Origin: Mugil cephalus
Lineage: Eukaryota; Chordata; Actinopteri; Mugiliformes; Mugilidae
Length of the DNA stretch: 64,000 nucleotides
Reading direction: 5' to 3'
Assembly (NCBI RefSeq): GCF_022458985.1
Contig: NC_061770.1
Span: forward strand, 34,329,599 to 34,393,598
Shown here one piece after another: positions 1 through 12,144 of the stretch. How positions within the stretch are numbered: the stretch's first letter is position 1; the number at the start of each line of letters is the position of its first letter. The translations under genes were made by a program, and so were the position numbers. The notes beneath the pieces are model-generated. The model ran no database searches and was not told the DNA's origin. It worked only from the letters and a program-made list of their open reading frames with translations.

Positions 1-2
1 TG

Positions 3-134
3 GATGTCGCCAACCCTTTCGCCCTGGAGGCCACGCTGGACGACGAAGAGTGCGAGAAGAAATCGTACGTCAACGGGGGCTTCACCGTCGACAAGACCGA
101 CGCCATCTCCTTCACGGAAACCTCCCAGTTTTAG
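3..134 (+). CDS. slc1a1: Excitatory amino-acid transporter 3, C-terminal end (partial)
   Basis: The frame opening at base 3 is open to a TAG at 132-134 and encodes the last 43 residues. It contains the block KKSYVNGGF, then VDKTDAISF, and ends TETSQF. This matches the cytosolic tail of vertebrate SLC1A1/EAAT3, the sodium-coupled plasma-membrane glutamate, aspartate and cysteine transporter; other SLC1 members have different tails. The final TSQF is a class I PDZ ligand, which in the mammalian protein binds PDZ scaffold proteins. The transporter core lies upstream of the window. No splice acceptor is visible, so this is probably the body of the last exon. The neighbour spata6l is also beside SLC1A1 in human 9p24, which supports the call. 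Confidence 0.93.
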   Translation, partial: DVANPFALEATLDDEECEKKSYVNGGFTVDKTDAISFTETSQF

Positions 135-3100
135 CCTCTGGCTGGCTCAGAGGAGGAGAGAAAGTGCCACACTGCTATGGATGTAAAGTCGGAAAAACCT
201 TTCATTGTGTGTGCGTATCAGCACCACAGTGAGAGAGAGAATAAAAAACTATCCAACCAGCCCCATCCAAGCTCAGACATCAGCCACAGAAGCAGCCCCA
301 ATAAAGCTTATCCGAGATGATCACCCTTCACGTTGGACATTTACAACACCACTAGATTAAAGTGCTTCCTTGTTACACTCAAATTGTGCCAAGTTTACCT
401 ATAGTGGTTACCTATCGAATAAGAGTGTGTTCACTCAAAACAAGAGCTGTGTGCTTGTATGTGTGTGTGTGTGCGCCTGTGTGCATGAGGATGCTCATTT
501 TGGGTGTATCTGAAGCGAGTGTGCATATTCTGCAAATCAGTTTAACTAGACGACGCTCAAAAAAATGTCCTTTTTGGGTAGCCTTTGTTGAATGTCTGCG
601 TCCCATAATGCACTGCTTGTATATCTATCTGTATATTTAAACTGTGCCAAACATATGAAGAGTTTTTTTTTTTGTTGTTGTTGTTTTTTTTTCGGCAAGT
701 TGCATGAAGCAATATGTTAAAGAAACGTCAAGATCTTTGGCTGCAGACTCATTTTCGATGGGGACTACGCAGAGACTGGATACTAATATGTATGTTTATT
801 AAGTCAATGAACACTGTGAAATCTGAGGACATTTTTAGAACCAAATCACTGGCATTTATTAATGCATCGCAGAAATACAATAATTATATGATGTGTCTGT
901 GATTGCACAGTGTGGAGGAAACTAACAGTATAATATACATATATATATCCCAAAATGTACCTACTGTACCAAGGCCATTTTAACTGTCAGCTGTTTTATG
1001 TGTTTATAATCAGCCATGTCTTTGGAATTTCCTTATTACAGTTTTATTAGCATACTTTCACTCTGGTCCAAGACCATGTTCAAATGCTCTTAATCCATTG
1101 TCAGCTCAGCGTTCATTGTGCCGGTTAGAAAAACAAAAAAACTGTTGGTCAGTTTTTTAAAGGAATGGTTTGACTAATTGGGAAATACCTTTTTGGTGCA
1201 AAGATATAAGTTTATGACAAGAAAATAGATGCTTCTCATTTTTGTACATTACATTCAGAGCTACGGCCACGTAGCTGTTAGCTTAGCATGAAGAAAAGAA
1301 AGCAAAAAAACAAAAAAGTCTCAGACCCAGCTCAGTTGTCAGATTTGGAATTAATTTGATCGCACTCAGCTTAGATCGATGTGCTTTTGTAGTTAGAGGC
1401 AGCTTTTTGGCATTTAAGCTTAAAATTAAGACTATAAACCTGTACCACGCCGCCGTTTAACCGACTGTTTTGTGAAACATATAATTTATTTAAAAAGCTA
1501 AATTAAAACAAACTATTCCCTGACTTGCCCTTTGTGCAGTATTTAACTTGACATGGACTGTCTAAGCTGTATCTTTTGTCGACATTACCAATCGTAGTCA
1601 TAATGACTAGACACTGACTTTGAAATGAAGTTGATCAGCGTAGGCTTAGGCTAGCCTCGAAACCAACCCAACTTCTCCCGACTGTTCATTTTTATGCAAC
1701 AGAAAGTTAACCTGGGGTCGCTGTTGGGAACTGATTATGCTATATATTGGTTGCAGGACTATCCAATTGTGTGCAGAAGTATTACAAGTATTCCGGGCTA
1801 CCACTCAGCAAGACAGGAGATAAAAAAAAAAATTAAAAAAAAAAAAGGAACACATGCATGTATTTACAAACGCTCAGCATGGGAACGCAACCAATTATCA
1901 AACCATTGCAAAAACTAACCAGCAAGACGCCAAAGTAAATTCTTTTTGTATTTCTTCTGTGCTTCTTTTTCTTTTGTATACTTGAAGCCTAGATGCCTAC
2001 TTAGCTTCTCACTAGCCTAAAGTGAGCGCTGGCAATTGTGGCAACAGGTGCGATTGTTATCCACAAATGGAATCGGAGCTGAAGCTGGTGTGTGACTGGC
2101 AGCAAGAAATAGAATAGAAATTCCAAAAAAAGATTGAAGGAAGGGACACAAAAATTTTGTTTTTGGAATGGGCTAAAGGATTTAAGTCATATATCACAAT
2201 ATAAAAAAGTTAGGATTGCTTAGCTATAACCTGTTGGTTTGACAATATGGGCAAATATTTTAGTTGTTATAACAGTTAAACAGATTAAAATGATGATGCA
2301 GGTCATTTGACAATGAAAGTAATAACGTGTTGCTGCTCTTAGGAACACGTTTGGCATTAATGGAGGAAAGATCAAGTATTCTTAATGTAGTCACTGGATT
2401 TTTGGATGTAGTCATTTTGTTATTGAAATACTTGCTTGGATGTAATTGCCATAAATGCCTGCACTTGCAGTATGTTAATGCTCCCTGGCTGAACTGTTAC
2501 TGTTTATGCTCGCAGCTAACCTTAGCCACCACATGCTAATGGACGTAGTTTACAACTAGAGGTCCTGCAGATCTACTGTATATTTAAAAAAAAACAACAA
2601 CATGTGATTTTAATTAAATAGCCACTGGAGAGATTATTAAATAAATCCCAATTCACTGAAACAAAGCACTGTTATTTTCACATCATGGCCGTTGAGTTGT
2701 GCGACGTTTGGATGGAAACCCAGCTCATGGCTGAGCCTGCTTGGTCGTTTGCCAGGCTATTTTACAGCACAACCTCTCTGTACAATGCATTCCATTCAAA
2801 CATGGGTATTCCTCCCTAGTTAGACAGTGACGGTTACACCTCATACAGGTTTACTTGCGTTTGGTTCTGATCATGTATGCTCCCAAACCACCGGCTACTA
2901 GTGTCAGTACTAAAAAACTACAAACTGCAAATGCCACTTTATGTTCATTCCTTTCGTATAATTAGGGTCAGTGCCTATGTCACAGTAATCAAAATGTTCC
3001 AGAGTGTTTACAGAGTTCACATCACTACATATGCATTTTAACGTACATCTGGTTCAGTTAAAACTTGAGAGTCCATTCATAAGCGATCGCCTACACTGCC

Positions 3101-3345
3101 ATACTTGGGCCATAGGTGAAATAAGAAGCCAGTTTTACTATTATTATTATTATTTCTATATAAATCAGAAACAACATGACGATAAACCCCTCCCAAATCA
3201 GGTTGTATTCCACATTTCAAAAGCACACTATACCGGCGCCGGCTGACCCTGCTCTGTACTCAAGTACCTACAGTATGTGAACCAACATGTACTACATTAT
3301 TATGTGTAAGCAAGCAAATAAAAGAAAGTTGCTCATTCTTTGTAT
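135..3345 (+). other. slc1a1: slc1a1 3' UTR (extent uncertain)
   Basis: This stretch follows the slc1a1 stop codon and holds no convincing coding exon. Poly(A) signals AATAAA occur at 300-305, giving a short UTR, and at 3317-3322, giving a 3.2 kb UTR. The second is followed by a T-rich tract. A TG-rich tract lies near 455-475, T runs near 661-693, and A runs near 1820-1847. Which signal is used cannot be told from sequence alone. Confidence 0.5.
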
Positions 3346-4999
3346 CGCTCTCTCTCCTTTTTCATTTTTATTTTGTGACTTGACTATTCACTGCAGGAGT
3401 CAAAGACCCCACCCAGGTTAAACTTAACAAATCCTCTAGATCATCGGTCTTCAACGGAAACTTAAATTTCTTTAAATACACATTAACACGAAACCTACAT
3501 ATTTTAGTAGAGGGATAATTGGACATTGTTAACGGACCTTGGTCGTGAGTTCCAAGTGGGCACCAAAGAAGAACAAGAAGCAGTTAGAGGAGGAGTGGAT
3601 CATCTTCAAGAAAACTCAACATGTCCAGTTAGCTTTTAGCTTTAGACTTGGTAGGGGTTGCATGGCTTTTGTTTGTTTTCTGTTATGTGATTATGTGACT
3701 AATCTGTGATGGCGTCATTATTAAAAACCCAGTGGATAGTAATGCTTTGCAACATATGGACTCTATATTCTTGGCCTGAATACATACACTGTGAACAGAC
3801 AGCTCGTGCTACATACTGATATGTAAAACCTGTATATGTATAGCCTGTATAAAAACAGGCGTCAGTGTGTTTGTTTGTTCAAACTAGGATCTATTTCTAT
3901 TTCTCACAAGGCGTTGATTAAAAGCATCGAAAATAATACTCGTACAAGGATTCCTCTTTGCTCATACTCACATACTCAGTACCTTAGATTTTGTAGATCT
4001 ATCAGCGGGGAGGAGCCGTGGTTGAGACTGAACTCTCCCATCGTTGATGGACGAGCTGGTCCCAGCCCATTGCCACTGTCTTCCTCCAATCAGCTCCTCC
4101 ATTCAGCTCTACGGACATCTCAACTTGGGAAGAAAACACCCTCCCTTTCCTGGCTAACCTCCTCAATATTATCTCTCGTCTTTGTATCAACCTGCTCCGC
4201 TGTCTCATGATGTCTCCTGATCTCCCTTCACGTCATCCACCACCTCAGCCTGCAGGAAAATAACTCTATTCAAGGTCGGGTTAAAACTGATCTCAAGCGG
4301 CAATTCTTTTTCTACTAAGTAAACAGTTACTTTCCATTCTATCCCGTCTCAGTCAGCTTGTTGCTACTTCCTCAGAGACTCCCTAAGTTTACGTGTGAGC
4401 TTGAGCAAAACGAATCTTGTATATGAGCCCTCAGAACCATCAATAGCACTAAATAGTACTTCACATCGTGTTGCTAGCAAGAAAATACCTGTGTCATCTG
4501 CATAGAGATTAAACAATTAATGATGTATTAGGTCGCTGAGTGGATGTAGTGAACTGGGGGAAAGGATGGGGCTTAAAATTTCCGAATTTTCTCTTGGGCA
4601 GCACTGCAGGACGGTTTTATCGAAGAGGAGATGGATTAGCACTGTCCGAGATATGGACCCGAAACATATCACTGATCCCACACCACACAACACGCTTGAT
4701 GCGGATACGCTCTACTTGAAACTATGATTTGTGCTGCAATTGGCTTCTCGGTTCAGGTGTCGAGACCCCGATACCAAATTTCCAGCGCCAACATTTCTTC
4801 ACTTTTGTCCAGTGGGAGGAGGCGGTGACGTTTCATTTAGCTTCGTATCCGGTATGCGCTACACCGAAATAGAAATCTGTCTCAGCAGCCATTCTGCAAT
4901 AGATCACAATGTTCCCGATAGTGTCTGGTATTTAGTGCCTGGCAGTCATGGCGGGCAGCTATATCTCAGATATATGGCGTCGGGTTCACGCGGAGCTGC

Positions 5000-5013
5000 A
5001 TCGCCATGGAGAC
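5000..5013. promoter_or_regulatory. Consensus RFX X-box in intergenic DNA
   Basis: ATCGCCATGGAGAC fits the X-box consensus RYYNCC-AT-RGNRAC at all 14 positions. RFX factors bind such sites in front of cilia and sperm genes. No gene start is recognised next to it. About one match in four windows of this size is expected by chance, so function is only a possibility. Confidence 0.3.
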
Positions 5014-6140
5014 AATTTGCTTTTAACGGCCTTCAGGTGATTTGCCTGAGGACTCGACAATGTCAGCTTGATAAATTAACGGGATAAAATCGTACGACGT
5101 TAAACTCGTGCTGCTGCCTGAGTTTCAGCTCTGATGGGTTTATTTGAATATGAAACACATTATTTTCCAGTCATTAACACGCACACACACACTCATCAGC
5201 AAAGACGGAAGACTTCATTGGCGATGTGAAGGTTTCTTTCCCTAAAAAAGAGCCAAAAAGTTGATGTACAATGTGAAACTTTTCAAAGTTAACAAAGAAA
5301 CTCACTGCAGAACAGAGTGGGTCCAACTCACCTCTCTAGGTCCTGGCCAAGTCCTCAAGGTGGACCTGGAGGGATGGACCTACGGGCTAAAACCTCATCT
5401 ACCTCAGAGACTGTGGCCCCCTGAAATACAACACAACAATGTGTGTCCTCTGTGACATTAGACCTGATTTAATATAAAACATCTCTTAAAATAAACGTCA
5501 AAAGCGACCAAAGTAGGTGAAACACTTATTTGCATAGAAGCCTAGACTAGTAGTCTGGGTGTAAGCTATGATTTTGATGAATTAAAGGTCCTTTTTTGGT
5601 TAATGGTACTAAAAACCTGAATATGATTTGGTAAGTAATTGTTTTTTTCTTAATCGATTCCAATTTAATGTTCTTGCAGAATTTTAAAATTCAGTAAACT
5701 GGCTAGAGGCAAAAACTTCAAATCACCGTGCCTGCTTAGGTTTAAGTTTAACTTCTGAGTCAGTTTCTGCACAGTATTATCATTGCTATCAATAGTTTGA
5801 TGAATGGCATTGGTGCAGAAACCCCAAGAGGTCAAACAGGCTTTTACAAAAATTGCTGAAGTTCCACACCAGAACTCCAGCGCTCACAATTTTTTTGGCA
5901 TGTTCTCAAAGCAAACATTGCAAAAGGTCTACTGCGTGTTTTATTTAAAAGTAGCGGATGTTCTTTCCAGAGACAGAGTGAAGGTATTCAAGGTGATTTA
6001 CTCAAAAACACACCCACTTGTAACACATTGAATCGTACCACAGATACCCAGGACATTTCCCATCCAGATCTGAGGAGTTTTCATAGTGCTCCTTTTAATC
6101 TTCTTGAGAAGTGCAGGTTATAATATGGTGAGCATTTATA

Positions 6141-6295
6141 AGTCCACCTGCCACCTTGTGACACCCAACTGGGTCACGTTAACAGAGCTCTATAATGATA
6201 TCTCTAAAATTTACAAGTTGTTCTGTGGTTGTAAACGGTGGATAACGAGGATGTCCACCTGTGGAGAAAGATCTGGTCAAAGGTGAAGATGGGGT
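6141..6295 (+). repeat. Diverged direct repeat, copy 1 (partner at 8088-8290)
   Basis: The blocks CAACTGGGTCA, ACAGAGCT.TATAATGATA, ACAAGTTGTT and GTGGAGAAAG.CTGGTCAAAGG appear in the same order here and 2 kb downstream, with small insertions in the second copy. This is either a local duplication or two copies of one unclassified dispersed element. Confidence 0.6.
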
Positions 6296-6924
6296 TTGTT
6301 GACATGCAATAAACCTGGCCATGGTTAAACCAGCAGAGATTACAAAGCGGTCAACAGAAGTGGCCCCAATTCTTAACAGGTTGTTCTAATGTCTAACTAT
6401 GACTTACGCAGACGAGTCGGCGAACAGCTTTTGGTGTCGTGAGGAGTCCCCGAACGCGCTCGTGGATCTCTTCCCATTCTCCGTAAGAGCTGGACAAACA
6501 ATCCAATCAACAGTCAGACCAACTTCGATATATGTGACCTTTCATTTTTTAAAGAGGCCTAACTCCTCAAAAAAAAAAAAATGAAAACAAAAGGACCTGC
6601 TGCGTCCAGCGTGTTTGCGGTAAGACGAACATGGCGTTGAAGGATCGGGACCGTAATGGCCGTCGTATGTTTCTGAAGAGCTTGAGTTGTCGTCAGGTGT
6701 ACTCACAGCCTGTCGATAGAAACAGAAAGACGTCTTTAAACAGCTGCTTTATCAGCGCATATGCAACTTTCTCCTTAATGTCTGTGATGGTTTTTGGTTT
6801 TGTCAAAACTTTAGCTTCCTAGTCCTAGGCTACTTGAGTGGTTTTAGTAGTTAGCGGTAGGGCTAAGCTAGTCACACGGTTGTGGAGGGGGGTGACTCCA
6901 GGACACCAGAACTCGCTGTTAATC

Positions 6925-7112
6925 CTTCTTGAGGTGTCGTGGGCCTAACTTGACAAAACATCGGTGAAGGGAGGTGCCCACTTGAAAACCCCAATGATGT
7001 GCCACATACTTCCAACTGCTGTTGGCTAGGCTAGTTAGCTGGTGTCTTCTTGTTGGTTGCTACCTGGTAGCTGACTGCTAGCCTGCTGGTTGGTTTTTCA
7101 GTTGAGTTGGAG
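6925..7112 (+). repeat. Dispersed repeat, inverted partner at 62860-63110
   Basis: GAGGTGTCGTGGGCCTA, AACATCGGTGAAGGGAGGTG and CCCACTTGAAAACCCCA recur as the reverse complement near 63.0-63.1 kb inside focad. Both copies lie next to a Harbinger-like relic, so this may be part of a larger composite element. Confidence 0.7.
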
Positions 7113-7214
7113 GGGGATGTTTCAGCAGGGGAATGTTGACGTTGCGTTTTAAAATTGATTGGATGGAAACAGGAAGAAGTGGAATAGAAGTTAGCAGTTT
7201 TAGTGGTTAGTGAT

Positions 7215-7750
7215 TGTTCGTGGAAAATTACAAATTATAAATAAAAAAAAATTCTATCGACCTATCTCTTCCAAACATCTTGTGAAAACTAAATTAAACT
7301 TGTGTTGTCTAACCATGAACCGATCTCGCAGACCGTGCCGAAATTGACATACACCTCCTCAGAAATGTAACGGACCACAAAACCTGTGATTGGTCTGCTC
7401 AGTAGTAATGTGTTTCCACTTTTGTATTTCCTGCTGCTTCCTGCTCTTCTCTTTCTCATTGATTATTTTGGATCAGTAAAGATGAAACACATGGAGGAAA
7501 GGTTGACTGAGGAGGTTCAAATATTTGTCTCATGACTCGTCTTCGGTGAAATTTCGGCAAAAGTTTCCATCGCCATTGTTGAAAGTGAAGCAGGAAGTAG
7601 AAACAAAAATTAACCCGTCTGGCAAAAAAAAGACACAGTGCCAGCCTGTGTTTGGGTGGAGTTGTTGCAGAGTGAACCAGACTGAGGAGTATAAAGTACA
7701 AATGGCTCATATCAGCGTAGCCTACGTAAGTAGGTTACGGCAGCTAACCT
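7215..7750 (+). mobile_element. Harbinger-like DNA element relic, copy 1
   Basis: It is one of four related copies; the others are at 14.77, 24.63 and 62.14 kb. Shared blocks include ACTTGTGTTGTCTAACCA, TTTCCTGCTGCTTC, TTTTGGATCA.TAAAGATG and GAAGCAGGAAGTAGAAAC. The right end CCTACGTAAGTAGGTTACGGC resembles PIF/Harbinger termini of fish. A short decayed frame begins MKHMEERLTEEV, recalling the MADF (Myb/SANT-like) accessory protein of Harbinger elements, and then hits a stop. Confidence 0.6.
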
Positions 7751-8087
7751 AAAACCTAAAAGAGCCTTTAAGGTTTGGACAGAGCAAGGCTAGCTGTTTT
7801 TCTGATTTCAGTCTTTATGCTAAGCTAACGTATCCTAACACATGGCCATCAGTTTTGTATTGAACAAAAAAATCACATCCAATAAAACCCCCACAATTCC
7901 CCCCCCCAATAAGTAAAAGAAGAGAATAAATAGTTCCTACCAAACCAGTGGATAACGATTTTCTTCGGGCGGTTGGAGAATATCTCACTAAAACAGTAAA
8001 ATGAATAAAAATAAATAAATGTTTGCAATTGCTTGGTGACTGATTGCTGACTGTAAAAGAGTATGACGAGTAATTATAGGTAAGTTT

Positions 8088-8290
8088 GCACCGTGACAGT
8101 CAACTGGGTCATGTCAACAGAGCTGTATAATGATACTATTTTATACTGATACTATACTATATAATGATTTCACAAGTTGTTATGCTCATTTAAGTGGTTG
8201 TAAATTGTGTAATCAACATAATCTGGCAATGAGGATTTTATTTTTTACCTGTGGAGAAAGACCTGGTCAAAGGTGAAGAGGAGTTGGTAA
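8088..8290 (+). repeat. Diverged direct repeat, copy 2 (partner at 6141-6295)
   Basis: Same ordered blocks as the first copy. It is expanded by an AT-rich TATACTGATACTATAC-type insertion in the middle. Confidence 0.6.
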
Positions 8291-8584
8291 ACGCTGCAGA
8301 GCGACTGACTCCGGGCCACGAAGACGACATCTACACACAGTAAGAATGAGGTCACGGTGAGCAAACAGCTGCAGGACGTACATGTCATTCCTGTAAGTGT
8401 TACACAACACACTGGTTCATTTTACCATGAGGAAACCATTCATGGAACCATGACAATGAAAAGTGTTTCTGAAGTTGGTGGAACCGCTATTGGATTGGCT
8501 CGCCATTCAACGTGACACAAATGGTATCACACAATCAGGATGGCTAATGTCCATTGGTGTCCAATGTAGGACAGCACAGTGGTT

Positions 8585-8790
8585 TGGTGGTTAGTGGTGA
8601 TGCCTCACAGGACTCACAGGTTCTTCCCACCGTCCAAACACATGCTCGTAAGGGTCAGTGGAGAATCTAAATTGGTCGTTGGTTGTCTGACTCTCTGGAT
8701 TAGCCTTAAAGAGAGACTGGAGACATGTCCAAGGTCTACCCAGCCTGTCACCCAATAACAGCTGGAATAGACTCCAGATGAATGAATGAA
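8585..8790 (+). repeat. Widespread teleost dispersed repeat, degenerate
   Basis: Phrases such as CCCACCGTCCAAACACATGC, ATCTAAATTGG, CATGTCCAAGGTCTACCCAGCC and CAGCTGGAATAGACTCCAG match a very common fish repeat whose better-preserved form reads CCCACAGTCCAAAGACATGC and TAGACTGGCGACCTGTCCAG. Recognition is from memory of fish genomes; the class is left open. Confidence 0.6.
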
Positions 8791-9622
8791 TGTCCAGTTT
8801 ATTCTCAGTTTGTACATAACTGACTCCTCTCTTTGGGCTTGGATCGCTCCCACTGAGATGTGAGTAGAGGGGGTAAGAACAGGGGCTTCAGATCAGTATA
8901 AAAACCCAGAAATAATGACAACTGCAGATGTTTCCCTTGGTTTTAGTGGAAAGAAGCACTCATCTTTATCAAAATTTCCCACTACCTTAAATTTCTTAAG
9001 AACAGATCTGCTGTAGTTAGTTCTAGGTGTTGTGTTATGACTAAAACAGTTGACAAATTAGGAAACATGGTTAGTTTATATGTTATTTTCACACTTTAAA
9101 TTCACGCCGTGGGACCCTCTGTTGGGTTGGTTTTGGCCTACAGGTCCATCACTTATATATTTACTTCTAATATCCTAATATCCTAATTTGAAGAACCGTC
9201 TGGAGGCCTCCTCTCTCCTCGTTAAGAATTTCAGACATTTTGTCATCCTTCAAGATGGCGCATTGAGATGAGTTTCTGGAGCACAGTCGTGAATTCAGGA
9301 AACCTGAAAAGAGCCCTTTATCTTCCCAGGTTATCAACTCACCTGCATCCGGTAAACTGCGTCATATATCTTCTCCTGATCCACTATTTTTGATTATTCC
9401 TAACGTTGCTTTGTCTGCAAAACATATTCTTACAGTACATTTCCCTGCTGCATACTGCATCTTCAGACGCTGCAGGGATTTAAAAATCCACAGAGCCACA
9501 GAGCTGAACTCTGTGAACCCTTAGCATCATCTCCTACTTCTAACACTTATTAATATTACTGTTTGTCGTCTTATTTTTGTCTGTTTCTTTTTAATATTTA
9601 TACTCCTTGTTTGTAGGGGAAT

Positions 9623-12144
9623 CTACCCAAAGAGTTGTGTGGAAGTCACTGGTATGTGCAGATGTCCGAGAGCGTCTAACAGCTCTTTAGTGCCCCCTGC
9701 AGGCTGGAAACCTGATGTTAATACTGAGGAGCGAGGATGTGTTGTGTTGCTCACAGGCTGGGAGACGGCTGCAGAGCCCAGGCGGCCGTGGGCCAAACGC
9801 CGGGTGTTTCCAGACCTGAGCGGGGACAGGGACTGGGACCTGGGGTCACTGTGCGTCTCCTCTCTGTCCGCCCTGGAGCTTCGCCTCCTCCGGGCGGTTT
9901 GAGGCCGTTTCTTCTGAGGCGACGCCGTCCTGGGTCTCCTGGGCCGCCGGCTGTTCCTCCTCATTACCGGCCTCTGGAAGCAGGAGAGCAAGAGACTCAA
10001 AGATAAATGTAAGAACACGAGAAGCCTTTTCTGGCCACGTAGATAAATACGTATAAAAAGCAGGGGCTGTGACAGGCTGAGGCAAAGATACAGTCTGGTC
10101 TGAATGTTCCTACTGCAGGATTGGTTTTTCTAGGGCCTATGGATCTGTGGAGGTGCTCAGTCCATTTCCAAACCAGAGACCAGGGTCTGAATGAACTATT
10201 AATTGGTTAAAGTCCAAGAAACTCCTTGATGGGGGGCTATAGGTTTTTATATATATAAAGGTATCTAAAAATAGTCACTTCTGACTCTTAAACCTTTATT
10301 TGTCTGCGTTTGTGATGACATCAATTTCTTTTTTGAAAAAAACAAACAAAAAAAACACGAAAATTTAAATATTTTCAATAATCTAAATGCAAAGTGGATT
10401 TTTTTTATGAAGAAATCATTAAATTTACAGATAATATATAATATATATATAATATAAAATGTCTTTCACAGTGTTGTGAATGCGGTCATGCATGTATATC
10501 CATGGATACATTAAAAATAAGAGCCACTAATAACTAATTCACGATGCACTGAATGTACCAATTCATTACTCATCTCCACACATTCTTTTTTAATCACATT
10601 ACATAACCTTTACCATGGGCTCGTTGGGGTAAACCTTGATCTGTGCATCAGGCGGACACTCGGTAATGGTGGTTGTGGTGGAAAACTCCAATCTTGGAGC
10701 GATACCCTAGAGAGAAAAAGAAAAAAAGAAGAAGAATAAAGTGGTAGTTGTGTGAAGAGGCTGTGCAGATTTTTAACAGGAGCATGTGGACGGGGTTGGA
10801 CCTACTGGAAAGTGAGACGCTCGGATCATCAGAACCTCTCGGTCCACTCCGGAGAAAGAAGGAACCAGCTTGGGCTCCGGGAATAAGAAGCTTCGAGCGT
10901 CTTCCTCGAAGCAGGCGAGAGTTTCCCCCGCTGCAGAAACACACACACCTCCATGTATTTATGGATGAAAGACGCTATACTGGGTTTCATGGGATGTACT
11001 GCACAGGTACATAGTTAGAATGGGATACACCTTCTATGGACACTTCAAATCAAAATCTGAGATATTTGGACACAAGTGTACAAGTACATGTACATAACGT
11101 CACCTGGAGGAATCAGCTGCACCAGTTCGACTCTGACTGTCTCATCTGTGGAGAAGAGACGGGCATTAAAAAAAAAAAAAAAAGCTGTATTATAGAAGAA
11201 TGTGCAACTACGAACAACTGAACCAAGCTTTGCTCACACTCCAGCATCACAGCGATGTCTCCGGGGTCGACGGCACGTCTGAAAATCTACCACAACACAC
11301 ACATGGCTGACTGTAGCTTAATGTGCGGTACATCTCACAGAACATGAGAACAGAGACCTGCCTTTTCAAAAGTCATCTTCTCGTGAAACAGCAGTGGGAA
11401 GACGGCCGGGAGACACTCAGACTGGCGGCACTGGCCCATGAAGCACATGCTCAGGTAGACGTCGTCTTTGGCTGGGAGGTGAACTCCAGGACAAGACACC
11501 TGGAGCAAATATTATTTCATTTATTATGTGTTTATTATTGCAATTTACACACATTTTAGACCACACTGCCCCCGGCCCACGAGCACATTATGTACCTGGA
11601 CTAGCTTAATGTAAAAATGCTAAGTTAAATGCTCTGGGGGGGGTTTAAGGGGCCTCTTGCCTGGGGCCCCCAGAATGTTTTCAAACACCCCTGCACACAA
11701 GTATATTTATTAAGTCCCATTTGGCCACTATACTGCATTATTTTACTGTTTAATGTTGTTTTAATCGTCGTGTTTAGTTCAAAAAAGTAAATGTCTAAAA
11801 GATGCAACAACAACAACAAAGAGGATCAGAAATGCTGCATAGGAAAAAAAGACTCTTAGCAAATTTAACGTTTAAATCTTAAATAAACAGACATTATGTT
11901 TATGCCGAATTGTAGAGTATCCTCTAATGTTTCATAAACCAGAGTAAGTCAGACACCAGAAAACGCTTATATTAACCAGGAGGTAAGAAAATATTAAAAC
12001 GAGCTTAATTGCGCTGCAGGCTGGTGCTAACGTTTGTTTTTTAACCACCAATAAACCAACGTAATTTAGAGCAGTTTAGGGTCAAACATTTCTTACCGCT
12101 CTAAACTTTAATTCCACCACCACTTTCAGCGCTTTTCGAGACAT
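9623..12144 (-). CDS. spata6l: Spermatogenesis-associated protein 6-like
   Basis: Seven exons join in frame to 281 residues: 12097-12144, 11362-11499, 11238-11286, 11104-11145, 10806-10930, 10614-10706, 9623-9973. The N-terminus MSRKALKVVVELKFRA, then VSCPGVHLPAKDDVYLS and FRRAVDPGD, is the SPATA6/SPATA6L N-terminal domain (residues ~4-150). The later GIAPRLEFSTTTTI is also shared by the family. VVVEL and SCPGV.LP favour SPATA6L over SPATA6, and adjacency to SLC1A1 matches human 9p24. SPATA6 builds the sperm connecting piece; SPATA6L is presumed similar. The C-terminal part (166-281) is Arg/Ser-rich, low-complexity and shorter than in mammals. The intron after exon 2 seems to start with GC rather than GT. 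The final exon could in principle have unseen downstream exons, but the frame ends at TAG. Confidence 0.88.
11636..11698. repeat. Dispersed repeat shared with 40510-40585
   Basis: GGCCTCTTGCCTGGGGCCCC followed by a diverged TTTTCAAACACCCCTG matches the copy near 40.5 kb in the same orientation, each preceded by a G run. It lies in the first intron of spata6l. Confidence 0.6.

Larger units (their letters stand above)
3346..9622. other. Gene-free spacer between slc1a1 and spata6l
   Basis: I see no exon with splice signals and a conserved-looking frame here. It holds dispersed repeat relics, listed separately: a diverged repeat pair near 6.1 and 8.1 kb, a Harbinger-like element at 7.2-7.75 kb and a common teleost repeat at 8.58-8.79 kb. 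The stretch 4700-5100 looks less AT-rich than its surroundings and contains a consensus X-box. It could be a regulatory element. Confidence 0.5.

Noticed and set aside
4731..5087. 118-codon plus-strand ORF
   Set aside because: No recognised domain, no splice or poly(A) context, composition not gene-like; kept only as the region with the X-box.
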